Positions 15,287-22,527 of a DNA stretch of 52,823 nt are shown here, piece after piece. Position numbers and translations under genes: made by a program. Within the stretch, counting starts at the first letter, position 1, and each line of letters begins with the position of its first letter. The notes under the pieces are model-generated. The model searched no databases, was not told the origin of the DNA, and saw only the letters and a program-made list of their open reading frames with translations. Source of the stretch: Oscillospiraceae bacterium (GTDB taxonomy: Bacteria > Bacillota > Clostridia > Oscillospirales > CAG-272); assembly GCA_015064505.1 (NCBI GenBank), contig SVSB01000016.1:1-52823 (forward strand), read 5' to 3'.

Positions 15287-15883
15287 TCACTCCTTTGCCT
15301 TTATGGTCTTGGGAACGAGGATGCGGTCGATAAGCCCGTATTCAAGAGCCTCTGCCGCCGTCATGGTGTAATCTCTGTCCGTATCCTTGGCTATCTCCTT
15401 AAGGCTTTTGCCCGTATTCATTGCCATAATGGTGTTGAGGGTGTGCCTGGTTCTTTCTATGTGCTTTGCGGCAATGATGATATCGGAGGCCTGACCGCTG
15501 GCACCGCCAAGGGGCTGATGGATAAGTATCTCGCTGTTTGGCAACGCTACCCTCTCTCCCCTGCTTCCGGAGCTGAGAAGAAACGCGCCCATAGACGCCG
15601 CAAGTCCCACGCAAATGGTGCGCACCTTGCACTCAAGCATATTGATGGTATCGTAGATCGCAAGCCCGTCGGTAACGGAGCCGCCGGGGCTGTTGATAAG
15701 CAAGGTAAGCACCCGCTCCTCCTCGGGGAGGTTCTCCTCTATCATCTTCTGCTCGATAAAATGCATCTGGGGAATAACACGCGCCGCCATTCCCGTCTCG
15801 ATAGGGCCGAACAAATACACCTGATTCTTGCGCAGAAGGTACTGATCGGACAGCATTTCGTTTGCCTGATTATCTCTTAACAT
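15287..15883 (-). CDS. clpP: ClpP-family serine protease (paralog)
   Basis: A 198-residue ClpP-type peptidase with the full triad at the usual positions: S97 in GLAASMGAFLL, H122 in ILIHQPLGGASGQASD and D171 in KDTDRDYTMTAAEALEYGLID. The oxyanion strand INSPGGSVTDGLAIYDT is intact. ClpP forms a barrel of two heptamers that degrades proteins fed by a Clp ATPase. The N-terminus differs from the housekeeping protein, with a longer segment (QKMIEENLPEEERVLTLLINS) before the GG motif. No clpX or tig neighbour is present; instead it leads an operon with a P-loop-less AAA-like protein and a VirD4-like motor. I therefore read it as a specialised paralog. ATG 15883 has GGCAGG upstream. Confidence 0.9.
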   Translation of the reverse strand: MLRDNQANEMLSDQYLLRKNQVYLFGPIETGMAARVIPQMHFIEQKMIEENLPEEERVLTLLINSPGGSVTDGLAIYDTINMLECKVRTICVGLAASMGAFLLSSGSRGERVALPNSEILIHQPLGGASGQASDIIIAAKHIERTRHTLNTIMAMNTGKSLKEIAKDTDRDYTMTAAEALEYGLIDRILVPKTIKAKE

Positions 15884-15971
15884 GATATTTTCCTGCCTTT
15901 CTTTTTATTCACACCCTTTCAAACGGCAGTTTTTGAGCTTTTTCGCACCACACCGAAAAAAAACAAAAAAA

Positions 15972-16016
15972 CAATATCATTAAGTTAAGCCGCTTTTTCT
16001 CAACTTAATGATATTG
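15972..16016 (-). terminator. Terminator before the ClpP operon
   Basis: A perfect 15-bp stem, CAATATCATTAAGTT (15972-15986) with its complement at 16002-16016, followed on the minus strand by TTTTTTTGTTTTTTTT. It ends the small gene at 16026 and insulates the ClpP operon, whose promoter must lie in 15884-15970. I see no consensus promoter there. Confidence 0.92.
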
Positions 16017-16025
16017 TAACCTTAT

Positions 16026-16214
16026 TTATTCCGTTGCTTTTATGATGTACAGCATTCTGTCGTTAAAATGCTTCTTTTTCAGCTCTGCGGCACCGCTTAA
16101 CAGCTCCTCGCACGCAGAAGCCATCTCCTCCGCCCGCTTAAGAACGCTCTCAACATCCTCCTCCCTCGGGCACACCGCATCAACTGTTTTTATCAGATCA
16201 ATGACTTTACGCAT
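16026..16214 (-). CDS. Small helical protein of unknown function
   Basis: A 62-residue, mostly alpha-helical protein with heptad-like spacing (VIDLIKTVDAVC, EDVESVLKRAEEMASACEELL), probably a short coiled coil. I do not recognise it. ATG 16214 has GGAG 8 nt upstream; a GTG three codons earlier overlaps that site and is less likely. It is monocistronic, bounded by two strong terminators (15972-16016 and 16276-16316). Confidence 0.6.
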   Translation of the reverse strand: MRKVIDLIKTVDAVCPREEDVESVLKRAEEMASACEELLSGAAELKKKHFNDRMLYIIKATE

Positions 16215-16275
16215 AATTGTCACTCCGTCAGTATTATTGCAAGATACCGATGCTAATTATATTATAACTGCAAAA

Positions 16276-16316
16276 AAGAAATAAGGCAACAGTTTTTCTC
16301 CCGTTGCCCATTTCTT
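16276..16316 (-). terminator. Terminator of the glycosyltransferase/zinc-ribbon unit
   Basis: Two-part stem: AAGAAAT (16276-16282)/ATTTCTT (16310-16316) and GGCAAC (16285-16290)/GTTGCC (16303-16308). A TTTTTT tract follows on the minus strand. It lies 20 bp after the stop at 16336 and marks the likely end of the 34-kb minus-strand block. Confidence 0.85.
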
Positions 16317-16335
16317 AATTATTCCCCCACGAGGA

Positions 16336-16809
16336 TCAAAGCACCTGCAGAATAAAGGAAGCTATCAACGCCACCGTCAAATGCGGTATCATTGACAGAA
16401 GGGCAATGATATATTGCTTTGAAAAGCCGTTGTTTCTTTTGCCTTTTTTAAAAATAACCGCCATGCGCAGGAGCTCGTAGTAAAGAAAAGCTAAAAGCAC
16501 CCCTGCGGGAGCAAAGGACGCCCACACGGTAATTAAAAGCATTCCGATCCACACAGCCAATTCCAAAAACAGAACGTCCACGGGAAGAGGGATATTGCAG
16601 CTCCTGCATCTGCCCCTGCACAGAAGGTAGGAGATAACGGGCAGCTGAAAAACAGGGGTTATGGCAGCCCCACAATTATCGCAGACACAGCGGGATGACA
16701 AAACGGACAAGCTATTCCCCGTCGTCAGCCGCAGCATATTGGTGGTCGCCAATCCCGCCACGTTGTAGTATATCAGCACCAGCGCCCCTATTAAAATGAA
16801 CGTTTCCAT
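16336..16809 (-). CDS. Isolated prepilin-peptidase N-terminal (zinc-ribbon) domain protein
   Basis: A 157-residue membrane protein. The N-terminal helix is followed by a four-cysteine segment, C43-x2-C46 and C68-x2-C71, within CDNCGAAITPVFQLPVISYL and LCRGRCRSC. This is the pattern of the DiS_P_DiS domain found at the front of type IV prepilin peptidases (CPxC...PxxSYxxxxGRCxxC). Three further hydrophobic helices follow, but no catalytic Asp (GxGD) motif is present. A separate A24 peptidase lacking this domain is encoded at 38353-39021 in the same locus. ATG 16809 is preferred because it has AAAGGAG upstream; the in-frame ATG at 16878 lies inside the preceding gene. The function could be help for the split peptidase or a separate membrane role. 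Confidence 0.75.
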   Translation of the reverse strand: METFILIGALVLIYYNVAGLATTNMLRLTTGNSLSVLSSRCVCDNCGAAITPVFQLPVISYLLCRGRCRSCNIPLPVDVLFLELAVWIGMLLITVWASFAPAGVLLAFLYYELLRMAVIFKKGKRNNGFSKQYIIALLSMIPHLTVALIASFILQVL

Positions 16810-16843
16810 TGATTTTGACAACTCCTTTGGGTATTTTATGTCG

Positions 16844-18556
16844 TCAACTATCGCCGAGCCACAGCTTATGCGTAACAACGCCGTAATCTCCGAAGCATTC
16901 TATATCGTAAATATCCTTATTGAAGTATTCCGCCTCATCCATACGGATCACGTATACGGCGCCGATATCTTCAGGATCCATCGAGTCGGCAGATATTCCG
17001 TAAAAGTATTTGTCTTCATAGGGCAGCTCCCCATCGGGAAGCAGCTCTCCCGTCGTATATCTTACGTCCAGCCCCAGCAAAAACTGCGTCATTATCTCCG
17101 AAACGAACTCGGCGTTTTCTCCCTGAGTTTTTGCGGTTACGTGTAATTCCTCGTAATCCATTTCTTTTACGTAATTAACAGACTGAACGAAATCCGTATA
17201 GAACTCTCTGCCAAGCTCCTTTGAGAACTCGCCGAAGAAATATGAATTGCAAAATGATCCGAACAGTAACGAAAACATCAAGGCTATGGGCACTAAAGTC
17301 ACTTTCAGTTTTTTTATTATTATATAGATCGCATACCCAACCATGAACAGCACGGGATATACTATGCAGTTAATCCTGTTAAGATTCACGTGGTTAGTTA
17401 TCAGTCCCGAAATAAACGCCGCGGCGAAAAGCATCGTTATTATGGCTATTCCGCGCCGCTTCTCGCGGGGACTATCCCGAAGCTCGTCCACGAAAAACAC
17501 GAATCCCATAATCAAAAAAGGAATGGACAGATAGTAAAAAGGACCTATGGAAGGTATTGAGTTCCACGCCGAATCCCTGACTTGAAACAGTACGATGCAG
17601 ACCGTGCATAACAGATTTTTTCCAAGCTGCTTGAAGAATCCGCCTGAGAAAAACAGGATATCGTTCAGCCGTTCCCCCTTTTCAAAAAACGGGATGGTCA
17701 TAAAGGGCAGCTCCACGGTCTCCAACCTGAACAGATTAAGTGCCATCATAACGAAGATGGGCCAGGACACCGCCGCGTAAACCGCGGTACAGATCAGAAC
17801 GTCGTACCATTTGATCGTTTTCGTCCTCAGCAGATAAATGCACAACATCAACAGCAACGTCGGAACCATATAATAGGATGTGCCGTATGAATACATAGCG
17901 ATCCCGAAAACCGCCATGGAAAGATACATAAATCCTTTTTTCTCCATTCCGAGATACATAAGATAACAGCCAATCAAAAGCAGGTGGGGAAGCAGATTAG
18001 ACTCCAGCGCCCATCTTCCTATCATAATATGCCAGGGATCCACCGCAAACACGAACAGGATAACCAGCGCGGCGTTTTTCCCGAGCATTCTGCGCGAAAA
18101 GAAATATACAACGCACAGCGATATGAGAGAAAAAATCAAAAGAGGAAGACGCGCAACGAAAATGGAGGCTCCGAACAGCCTGAACAGCACAGCCGTAATA
18201 TAGGATAGCAAAACGTTCATCTGATGCGTTTGCCAGGCGGTAAAATACACGGGATAAACCATACCGTAATGATCCGTTCCGTTTTTGGCCAGTGAAGCCG
18301 CCTCAAGAGCTGCCATTGCCTCATCCTGATTGAATCCGTACGGTATCTCTCCAAAACGCCACACTCTGACCGCAATACCAACCAGAACAACCGCCGCAAG
18401 AAAATAACCGTATCTGCTTGAAACCGTGTTTGCTATTACGCCTTCTGCGTTCTTGAACAGAGGAATGCTATCCAACCGCTTACGTGCGCCTTTTGAGAAC
18501 GCAAGCACGTAGCAAAGAACCGCAACGGCAATAAACGCAATATCGTATACGCTCAC
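16844..18556 (-). CDS. GT39-like membrane glycosyltransferase
   Basis: A 570-residue protein with about 11-12 membrane helices and a soluble C-terminal domain of roughly 110 residues, the layout of GT-C fold glycosyltransferases (PMT/ArnT-like) that use polyprenyl-phosphate sugars. An acidic catalytic motif is visible in the first extracellular loop (GFNQDEAMAALEA, about 74-86). The following VARLPLLIFSLISL and RRMLGKNAALVILFVFAVDPWH segments fit the family. The GTG start overlaps the stop of the DPM1/GtrB-like gene, so the lipid-linked sugar donor and its user are probably co-translated. Target and sugar are unknown; the surface and pilus proteins of the same locus are the obvious candidates, by inference. 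Confidence 0.75.
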   Translation of the reverse strand: MSVYDIAFIAVAVLCYVLAFSKGARKRLDSIPLFKNAEGVIANTVSSRYGYFLAAVVLVGIAVRVWRFGEIPYGFNQDEAMAALEAASLAKNGTDHYGMVYPVYFTAWQTHQMNVLLSYITAVLFRLFGASIFVARLPLLIFSLISLCVVYFFSRRMLGKNAALVILFVFAVDPWHIMIGRWALESNLLPHLLLIGCYLMYLGMEKKGFMYLSMAVFGIAMYSYGTSYYMVPTLLLMLCIYLLRTKTIKWYDVLICTAVYAAVSWPIFVMMALNLFRLETVELPFMTIPFFEKGERLNDILFFSGGFFKQLGKNLLCTVCIVLFQVRDSAWNSIPSIGPFYYLSIPFLIMGFVFFVDELRDSPREKRRGIAIITMLFAAAFISGLITNHVNLNRINCIVYPVLFMVGYAIYIIIKKLKVTLVPIALMFSLLFGSFCNSYFFGEFSKELGREFYTDFVQSVNYVKEMDYEELHVTAKTQGENAEFVSEIMTQFLLGLDVRYTTGELLPDGELPYEDKYFYGISADSMDPEDIGAVYVIRMDEAEYFNKDIYDIECFGDYGVVTHKLWLGDS

Positions 18557-19512
18557 TGTTCTTCCTCTCGGCAGGTAGATTTTTCAATAAAATATCTGGG
18601 GCGTTGCTTTACCTCGGAGAAGATCTTGCCTATGTACTCCCCAAGGACTCCTATACCCAAAAGCTGTATACCGCCAAGTAGCCAGATGGAGCAGGTAATG
18701 GCGGTCCACCCTGGAACTGTATTCCCCAAAAAATGAGAAAACAAAGCGTAAATGAGCCCACAGCTGCTCAGCATGGAGCAGATCAGGCCGAAGGACGATA
18801 TGAGTCTTAAGGGCTTTACGGTGAACGAGGTTATTCCGTCAAGAGCAAAATTTATCATTTTTTTCAGCGGATACTTCGTTTCTCCCGCCGCGCGTTCCTT
18901 GCGCTCGTAAAAAACCGTGTCCGTCTTCAATCCGATCAATGGAACTATCCCGCGCAAAAACAAATTGACCTCTTTGTATTGAGAGAGTGCCTCCAGCGCT
19001 ACTCTGCTCATCAATCGGTAGTCTGCGTGGTTATATACGGTCTCCGCGCCCATTGAATTCATAAATTTGTAAAATCCCTGCGCTGTCAACCGTTTAAAGG
19101 CGGTATCCTTCTTGCGACCGTTACGCACACCGTATACTACGTGACATCCCTCGTTGTACTTTTCCACGAACTGAGGCAATACCTCAACGTCGTCCTGAAG
19201 ATCCGCATCTATGGATATTATAAAATCACATTTATCCATTGCGTACATCATTCCCGCATATAACGCGTTCTGATGTCCTTGATTGCGGGATAACTTTACT
19301 CCCAGAATGAACCCGTTTTCCCTGCTGAGACTGTCAACGATCTCCCAGGTGCGGTCTTCGCTTCCGTCATCCACGAACAGAATCCTGCTTTCCGCAGAAA
19401 CGGTGCCGTCCGCAACCATTGCGTTCAGCCGCGTTGAAAGCGCAGACGCAGTATCGGGAAGCACCTCTGCCTCGTTGTAACAGGGAACCACCAGATATAA
19501 TATATCGCACAT
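18553..19512 (-). CDS. DPM1/GtrB-like polyprenyl-phosphate glycosyltransferase
   Basis: A 319-residue GT2 enzyme that transfers a sugar from a nucleotide to polyprenyl phosphate at the cytoplasmic face of the membrane. The GT-A domain is clear: VVPCYNEAEVLPDTASAL at the start, FVDDGSEDRTWEI, SRNQGHQNALYAGM and the metal-binding DADLQDD. The acceptor region contains ADYRLMSR and ERAAGETKYPLKKM. Two C-terminal membrane helices end in LGEYIGKIFSEVKQRPRYFI, a typical GtrB/ArnC tail. ATG 19512 has AAGGAAGG about 8 nt upstream and follows the preceding stop directly. It probably supplies the lipid-linked donor for the three GT-C-like proteins around it. Confidence 0.9.
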   Translation of the reverse strand: MCDILYLVVPCYNEAEVLPDTASALSTRLNAMVADGTVSAESRILFVDDGSEDRTWEIVDSLSRENGFILGVKLSRNQGHQNALYAGMMYAMDKCDFIISIDADLQDDVEVLPQFVEKYNEGCHVVYGVRNGRKKDTAFKRLTAQGFYKFMNSMGAETVYNHADYRLMSRVALEALSQYKEVNLFLRGIVPLIGLKTDTVFYERKERAAGETKYPLKKMINFALDGITSFTVKPLRLISSFGLICSMLSSCGLIYALFSHFLGNTVPGWTAITCSIWLLGGIQLLGIGVLGEYIGKIFSEVKQRPRYFIEKSTCREEEQ

Positions 19513-19513
19513 T

Positions 19514-21031
19514 TCAATTTCCTTCCTTGATCCTGAAATATCCAAGCTGGTCGTCCTGATACAAAAGTTCGAATTTTTCAGGGCAATTCATGATATAAGA
19601 ATAAAGCGCCCTGCTCTTGAGTATCAAAACGGAATCAAAGCCGTATTTTTTTATCATACCGTCAACGTCCACGTATTCAGATGTATTTCCCTCTCCCGTC
19701 GGCGTCAGGTACGTAAGGCTTAAGTAATCCGCCAGAACGTTTTCTGCATACAGATCCGCCCGTGAATCAACGAAAACGTGAACGTCATTGAAAATAAGTG
19801 CTTCACCAAGATTGTAATCGTTGAGTATTCGCTCCGGAGAATCCTTCTTTACTGCCTCTACCGCATCGTCGCTCATTACGGTTGATACAAGAGCGCCCTC
19901 TCGATGGGTTTTTACGATACCCGAGATACCCCAAAAAAGAGGTACGGTTACCAGGACCACCGTTGCGCATACCAAAATCTTTTCCCCCCGCTTGGTTATT
20001 TCCTTCACCTTTATTTCGGGCAAATAGCGAAAGCCGTAAAAAACCGCGGCAATATACCAAAGCACTATGAATCGCGCGCTTCTGAAGAACAACATCAAAA
20101 AAGCGCACATAATAATCAAATCAATCAACCTCAAACGAGATTCGCAGCAAAGCATTCCCAAAGTTATTAAAGCTATCGGCAGAAAAAACAGTATCAGAAC
20201 TCCCGCACTCTTCGCATCGGGGGCTTGCCATTCGCTTATAAACGACATGCTGAGACTGTCGCTTAAATTAACGTACGGATATATCAAAACACTTGTGCCG
20301 ATGGGGTTTACCAGTATTCCCGCAACTGATCCAAGGGTGACACAGCACAGCTTCAACACATCACTGCAAGCGAAGCGCTCTGCTTTCAACCGTCCAAAGG
20401 AAAAATCAAACAAGGCAGACAATGTAAACGCAATACACAGCAGATAAGCCAGACTTGAGGAGCCACCATGCAAATTACTCCATAAAGCCGTAATTATAGG
20501 AATAAAATATATCCCCTTACTTTTTCTGTCATCGTAGAATCCGTAAAGCAGCTTCAATTCGGCAAAAAGCAAAAAGTATCCGAATACATGTGGGCGACCG
20601 TAAAAAAACGCGCTTGTAACTACAGAAAACAGCAATAAAAAGATTCCGCCCACAATATAATTCCTGTGAACGTAGTCTCTTGTCTCTGCATACATCAAAA
20701 AGGTCATAACTAAGGCAGCAAGCAAGCCGAAAGCAAACACCCCCGTCTCGCCGCACAGCGAATATATCATATAGAAAAGAACGTCCGCAAGCCATTCGTG
20801 TGCTGTCCACTTGATTCCCGCCTCGGTTCCGTACCACGAGAATATATCCGTCGTGGGTATGCGTCCATGCTCCACGACCCACTCCCCGACCTTGATATGC
20901 CACCAGAAGTCGTTACCGCTTATCCCGCCTGAAAAGCACAGCACGGTCACCGCAAGTATTGCAACAAACAGTAAGAGCGCGCATATCCTGCGCGTGAAGG
21001 TACCTCCGTTACGGTTTTCTGTAAACGTCAA
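19514..21031 (-). CDS. Multi-spanning GT-C-like membrane protein
   Basis: A 505-residue protein with about 11-12 membrane helices and a C-terminal extracytoplasmic domain of roughly 100 residues. The first loop has an acidic/aromatic stretch (GGISGNDFWWHIKVGEWVVEHG), and later loops carry YGRPHVFGY and SNLHGGSS, common in GT-C type membrane enzymes. I cannot assign a named family. It sits between another GT-C-like gene (23-bp overlap) and the GtrB-like gene (1-bp gap), so it belongs to a surface-glycan operon. The likely start is TTG 21031, with GGAGGAGG about 9 nt upstream. Confidence 0.6.
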   Translation of the reverse strand: MTFTENRNGGTFTRRICALLLFVAILAVTVLCFSGGISGNDFWWHIKVGEWVVEHGRIPTTDIFSWYGTEAGIKWTAHEWLADVLFYMIYSLCGETGVFAFGLLAALVMTFLMYAETRDYVHRNYIVGGIFLLLFSVVTSAFFYGRPHVFGYFLLFAELKLLYGFYDDRKSKGIYFIPIITALWSNLHGGSSSLAYLLCIAFTLSALFDFSFGRLKAERFACSDVLKLCCVTLGSVAGILVNPIGTSVLIYPYVNLSDSLSMSFISEWQAPDAKSAGVLILFFLPIALITLGMLCCESRLRLIDLIIMCAFLMLFFRSARFIVLWYIAAVFYGFRYLPEIKVKEITKRGEKILVCATVVLVTVPLFWGISGIVKTHREGALVSTVMSDDAVEAVKKDSPERILNDYNLGEALIFNDVHVFVDSRADLYAENVLADYLSLTYLTPTGEGNTSEYVDVDGMIKKYGFDSVLILKSRALYSYIMNCPEKFELLYQDDQLGYFRIKEGN

Positions 21032-22421
21032 AGTTCAGCACCTCCTCCACCTTTTCGTAATTGGTCTTTACATACTCTATCAACTCAAAATGCGACTGTG
21101 AGCCAAGCTCGCCGGTACCTCTGACCATATACAGGCAATCCTCCTCAGAGGCAAGCAGATCCTCCACGGACGCCATACCCAGATTGCCAACAAGGAGCAT
21201 ATCCCAGTTTTTTTCATAGTAATCGAGGGGTAGCTTGAATGCAACAGCGGAATCATCTGCGATCCGAACGCGATACCCCTCGTCTTTCTTCCTTTTTATG
21301 TATTCGCAGACGATTCCGATTCTTTCATCGGCTTCCGCCTCCGTGGGTATTCTTTCGTAATTATTTAAAACCGAAGGCACCATGCCCTTCGCTTCCTCAA
21401 AAAACGATGCCGCAGACACGAGGGAGACGAAAGCGACCACGATAATGCACACGCTCTTTTCCCAGGGTTTGTAATCCTGCACCTTCACGAAGCTGCACAA
21501 GGCGGGCGCCAGCACGAAAAATATGCAAACAAGGTGAAAAGCATCGAACAGCGGATAAGTGACAAAAAGCCACGCCGCAGCGAACAGCATAAGCGCAACG
21601 CTGTGCCTTTCCGCTTCCTTCTTTACGGCCTTTTTGAGCATTTTAAAAAATGCAACTGCAATTAAAGCTATATATATGCAAAAAAACGGCACCTCCGCAA
21701 GCATATCCAAAACGCCGGTTCTGTGCACGAACGTGGATATGCCGAACACGGCGTAATCCAGGAAATCGCCAAAAGCACCCACGGAAAGCATATATATCAA
21801 AAAAATGCAAACGGGCACCAGGCTTGCCGCCGCCCTCAGAAGCTGTGGCTTAAGCCCCTCCTTGAATTTCAGTACGTTGAGTGCACAAATTATCAAATTG
21901 GCAGCAAACAGAAAGGCTCCCGTGCTTTGCTTGACAAGCAGCAACGCTCCCACCGCCAGACCGACGGCCACGCTTCGGCAGATCGGGCTCTGTTTCTCGT
22001 TTGTTTCTATTTCGAATATCAAAAGGATCAGCAAAACGCTGAAGTAATTATAATTGTAAATATAAAACGGCAAGCACACGCAAGCCGACAACATAGCGCA
22101 TATAAATCCAACAAAGCCCGACCCCGTGAGCTTTTTGCAAAGATGATAGCACAATGCAATAATCGCAAACAGCAAAAACACACCCACCACCCTGTGAACG
22201 AAGAGCCCGTCTCCGAACAGAGCCATAAAGAGTGCGGGCACGTATGCCGAAAGAGGAGTTTGCACGATGCTGAAATCGCGGTACGGCACCATATTATCGG
22301 CAATATTCTTTGCAAAGCTGTAATTCCAAAGCTCGTCGCCGCTACCGAAGGGCTTTGCCAACACCACGGTGCTGAAGAAGGCAAAAATCAAATATGGCGC
22401 TATATTTTTAATTTTTTGCAT
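21009..22421 (-). CDS. GT-C-like membrane protein, GT39-type features
   Basis: A 470-residue protein with about 10-11 membrane helices and a soluble C-terminal domain of about 110 residues. The first loop shows an acidic motif (KPFGSGDELWNYSFAKN) and VPYRDFSIVQTPLSAYVP, the arrangement of dolichyl/polyprenyl-phosphate-sugar-dependent glycosyltransferases of the GT39/RgtA kind. It starts the glycosyltransferase set, 106 bp after the giant surface protein gene. An inverted repeat in that gap may separate the two parts of the locus or only reduce read-through. Donor and acceptor cannot be told from sequence. Confidence 0.65.
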   Translation of the reverse strand: MQKIKNIAPYLIFAFFSTVVLAKPFGSGDELWNYSFAKNIADNMVPYRDFSIVQTPLSAYVPALFMALFGDGLFVHRVVGVFLLFAIIALCYHLCKKLTGSGFVGFICAMLSACVCLPFYIYNYNYFSVLLILLIFEIETNEKQSPICRSVAVGLAVGALLLVKQSTGAFLFAANLIICALNVLKFKEGLKPQLLRAAASLVPVCIFLIYMLSVGAFGDFLDYAVFGISTFVHRTGVLDMLAEVPFFCIYIALIAVAFFKMLKKAVKKEAERHSVALMLFAAAWLFVTYPLFDAFHLVCIFFVLAPALCSFVKVQDYKPWEKSVCIIVVAFVSLVSAASFFEEAKGMVPSVLNNYERIPTEAEADERIGIVCEYIKRKKDEGYRVRIADDSAVAFKLPLDYYEKNWDMLLVGNLGMASVEDLLASEEDCLYMVRGTGELGSQSHFELIEYVKTNYEKVEEVLNFDVYRKP

Positions 22422-22444
22422 TTTTTTATAAACCCTTTATGCAA

Positions 22445-22478
22445 GGATAGCCCCGCTCATTTCTGAACAGGGCTATCC
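22445..22478. terminator. Hairpin between giant surface protein and glycosyltransferases
   Basis: GGATAGCCC (22445-22453) pairs with GGGCTATCC (22470-22478) around a 16-nt loop. The T-tract (ATTTTTATT) is on the plus-strand side, where no gene ends. In the minus direction the 3' flank is TTGCATAAAG, so it may act as a partial terminator or RNA-stabilising stem for the giant gene. Confidence 0.6.
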
Positions 22479-22527
22479 ATTTTTATTGCCTTACGGCGCA
22501 AACAATAATAACTGACAAACCTGTTAT

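Noticed and set aside
8752..16330. CRISPR array expected next to the CARF nuclease
   Set aside because: No regularly spaced direct repeats were found between the nuclease and the surrounding genes on either side.
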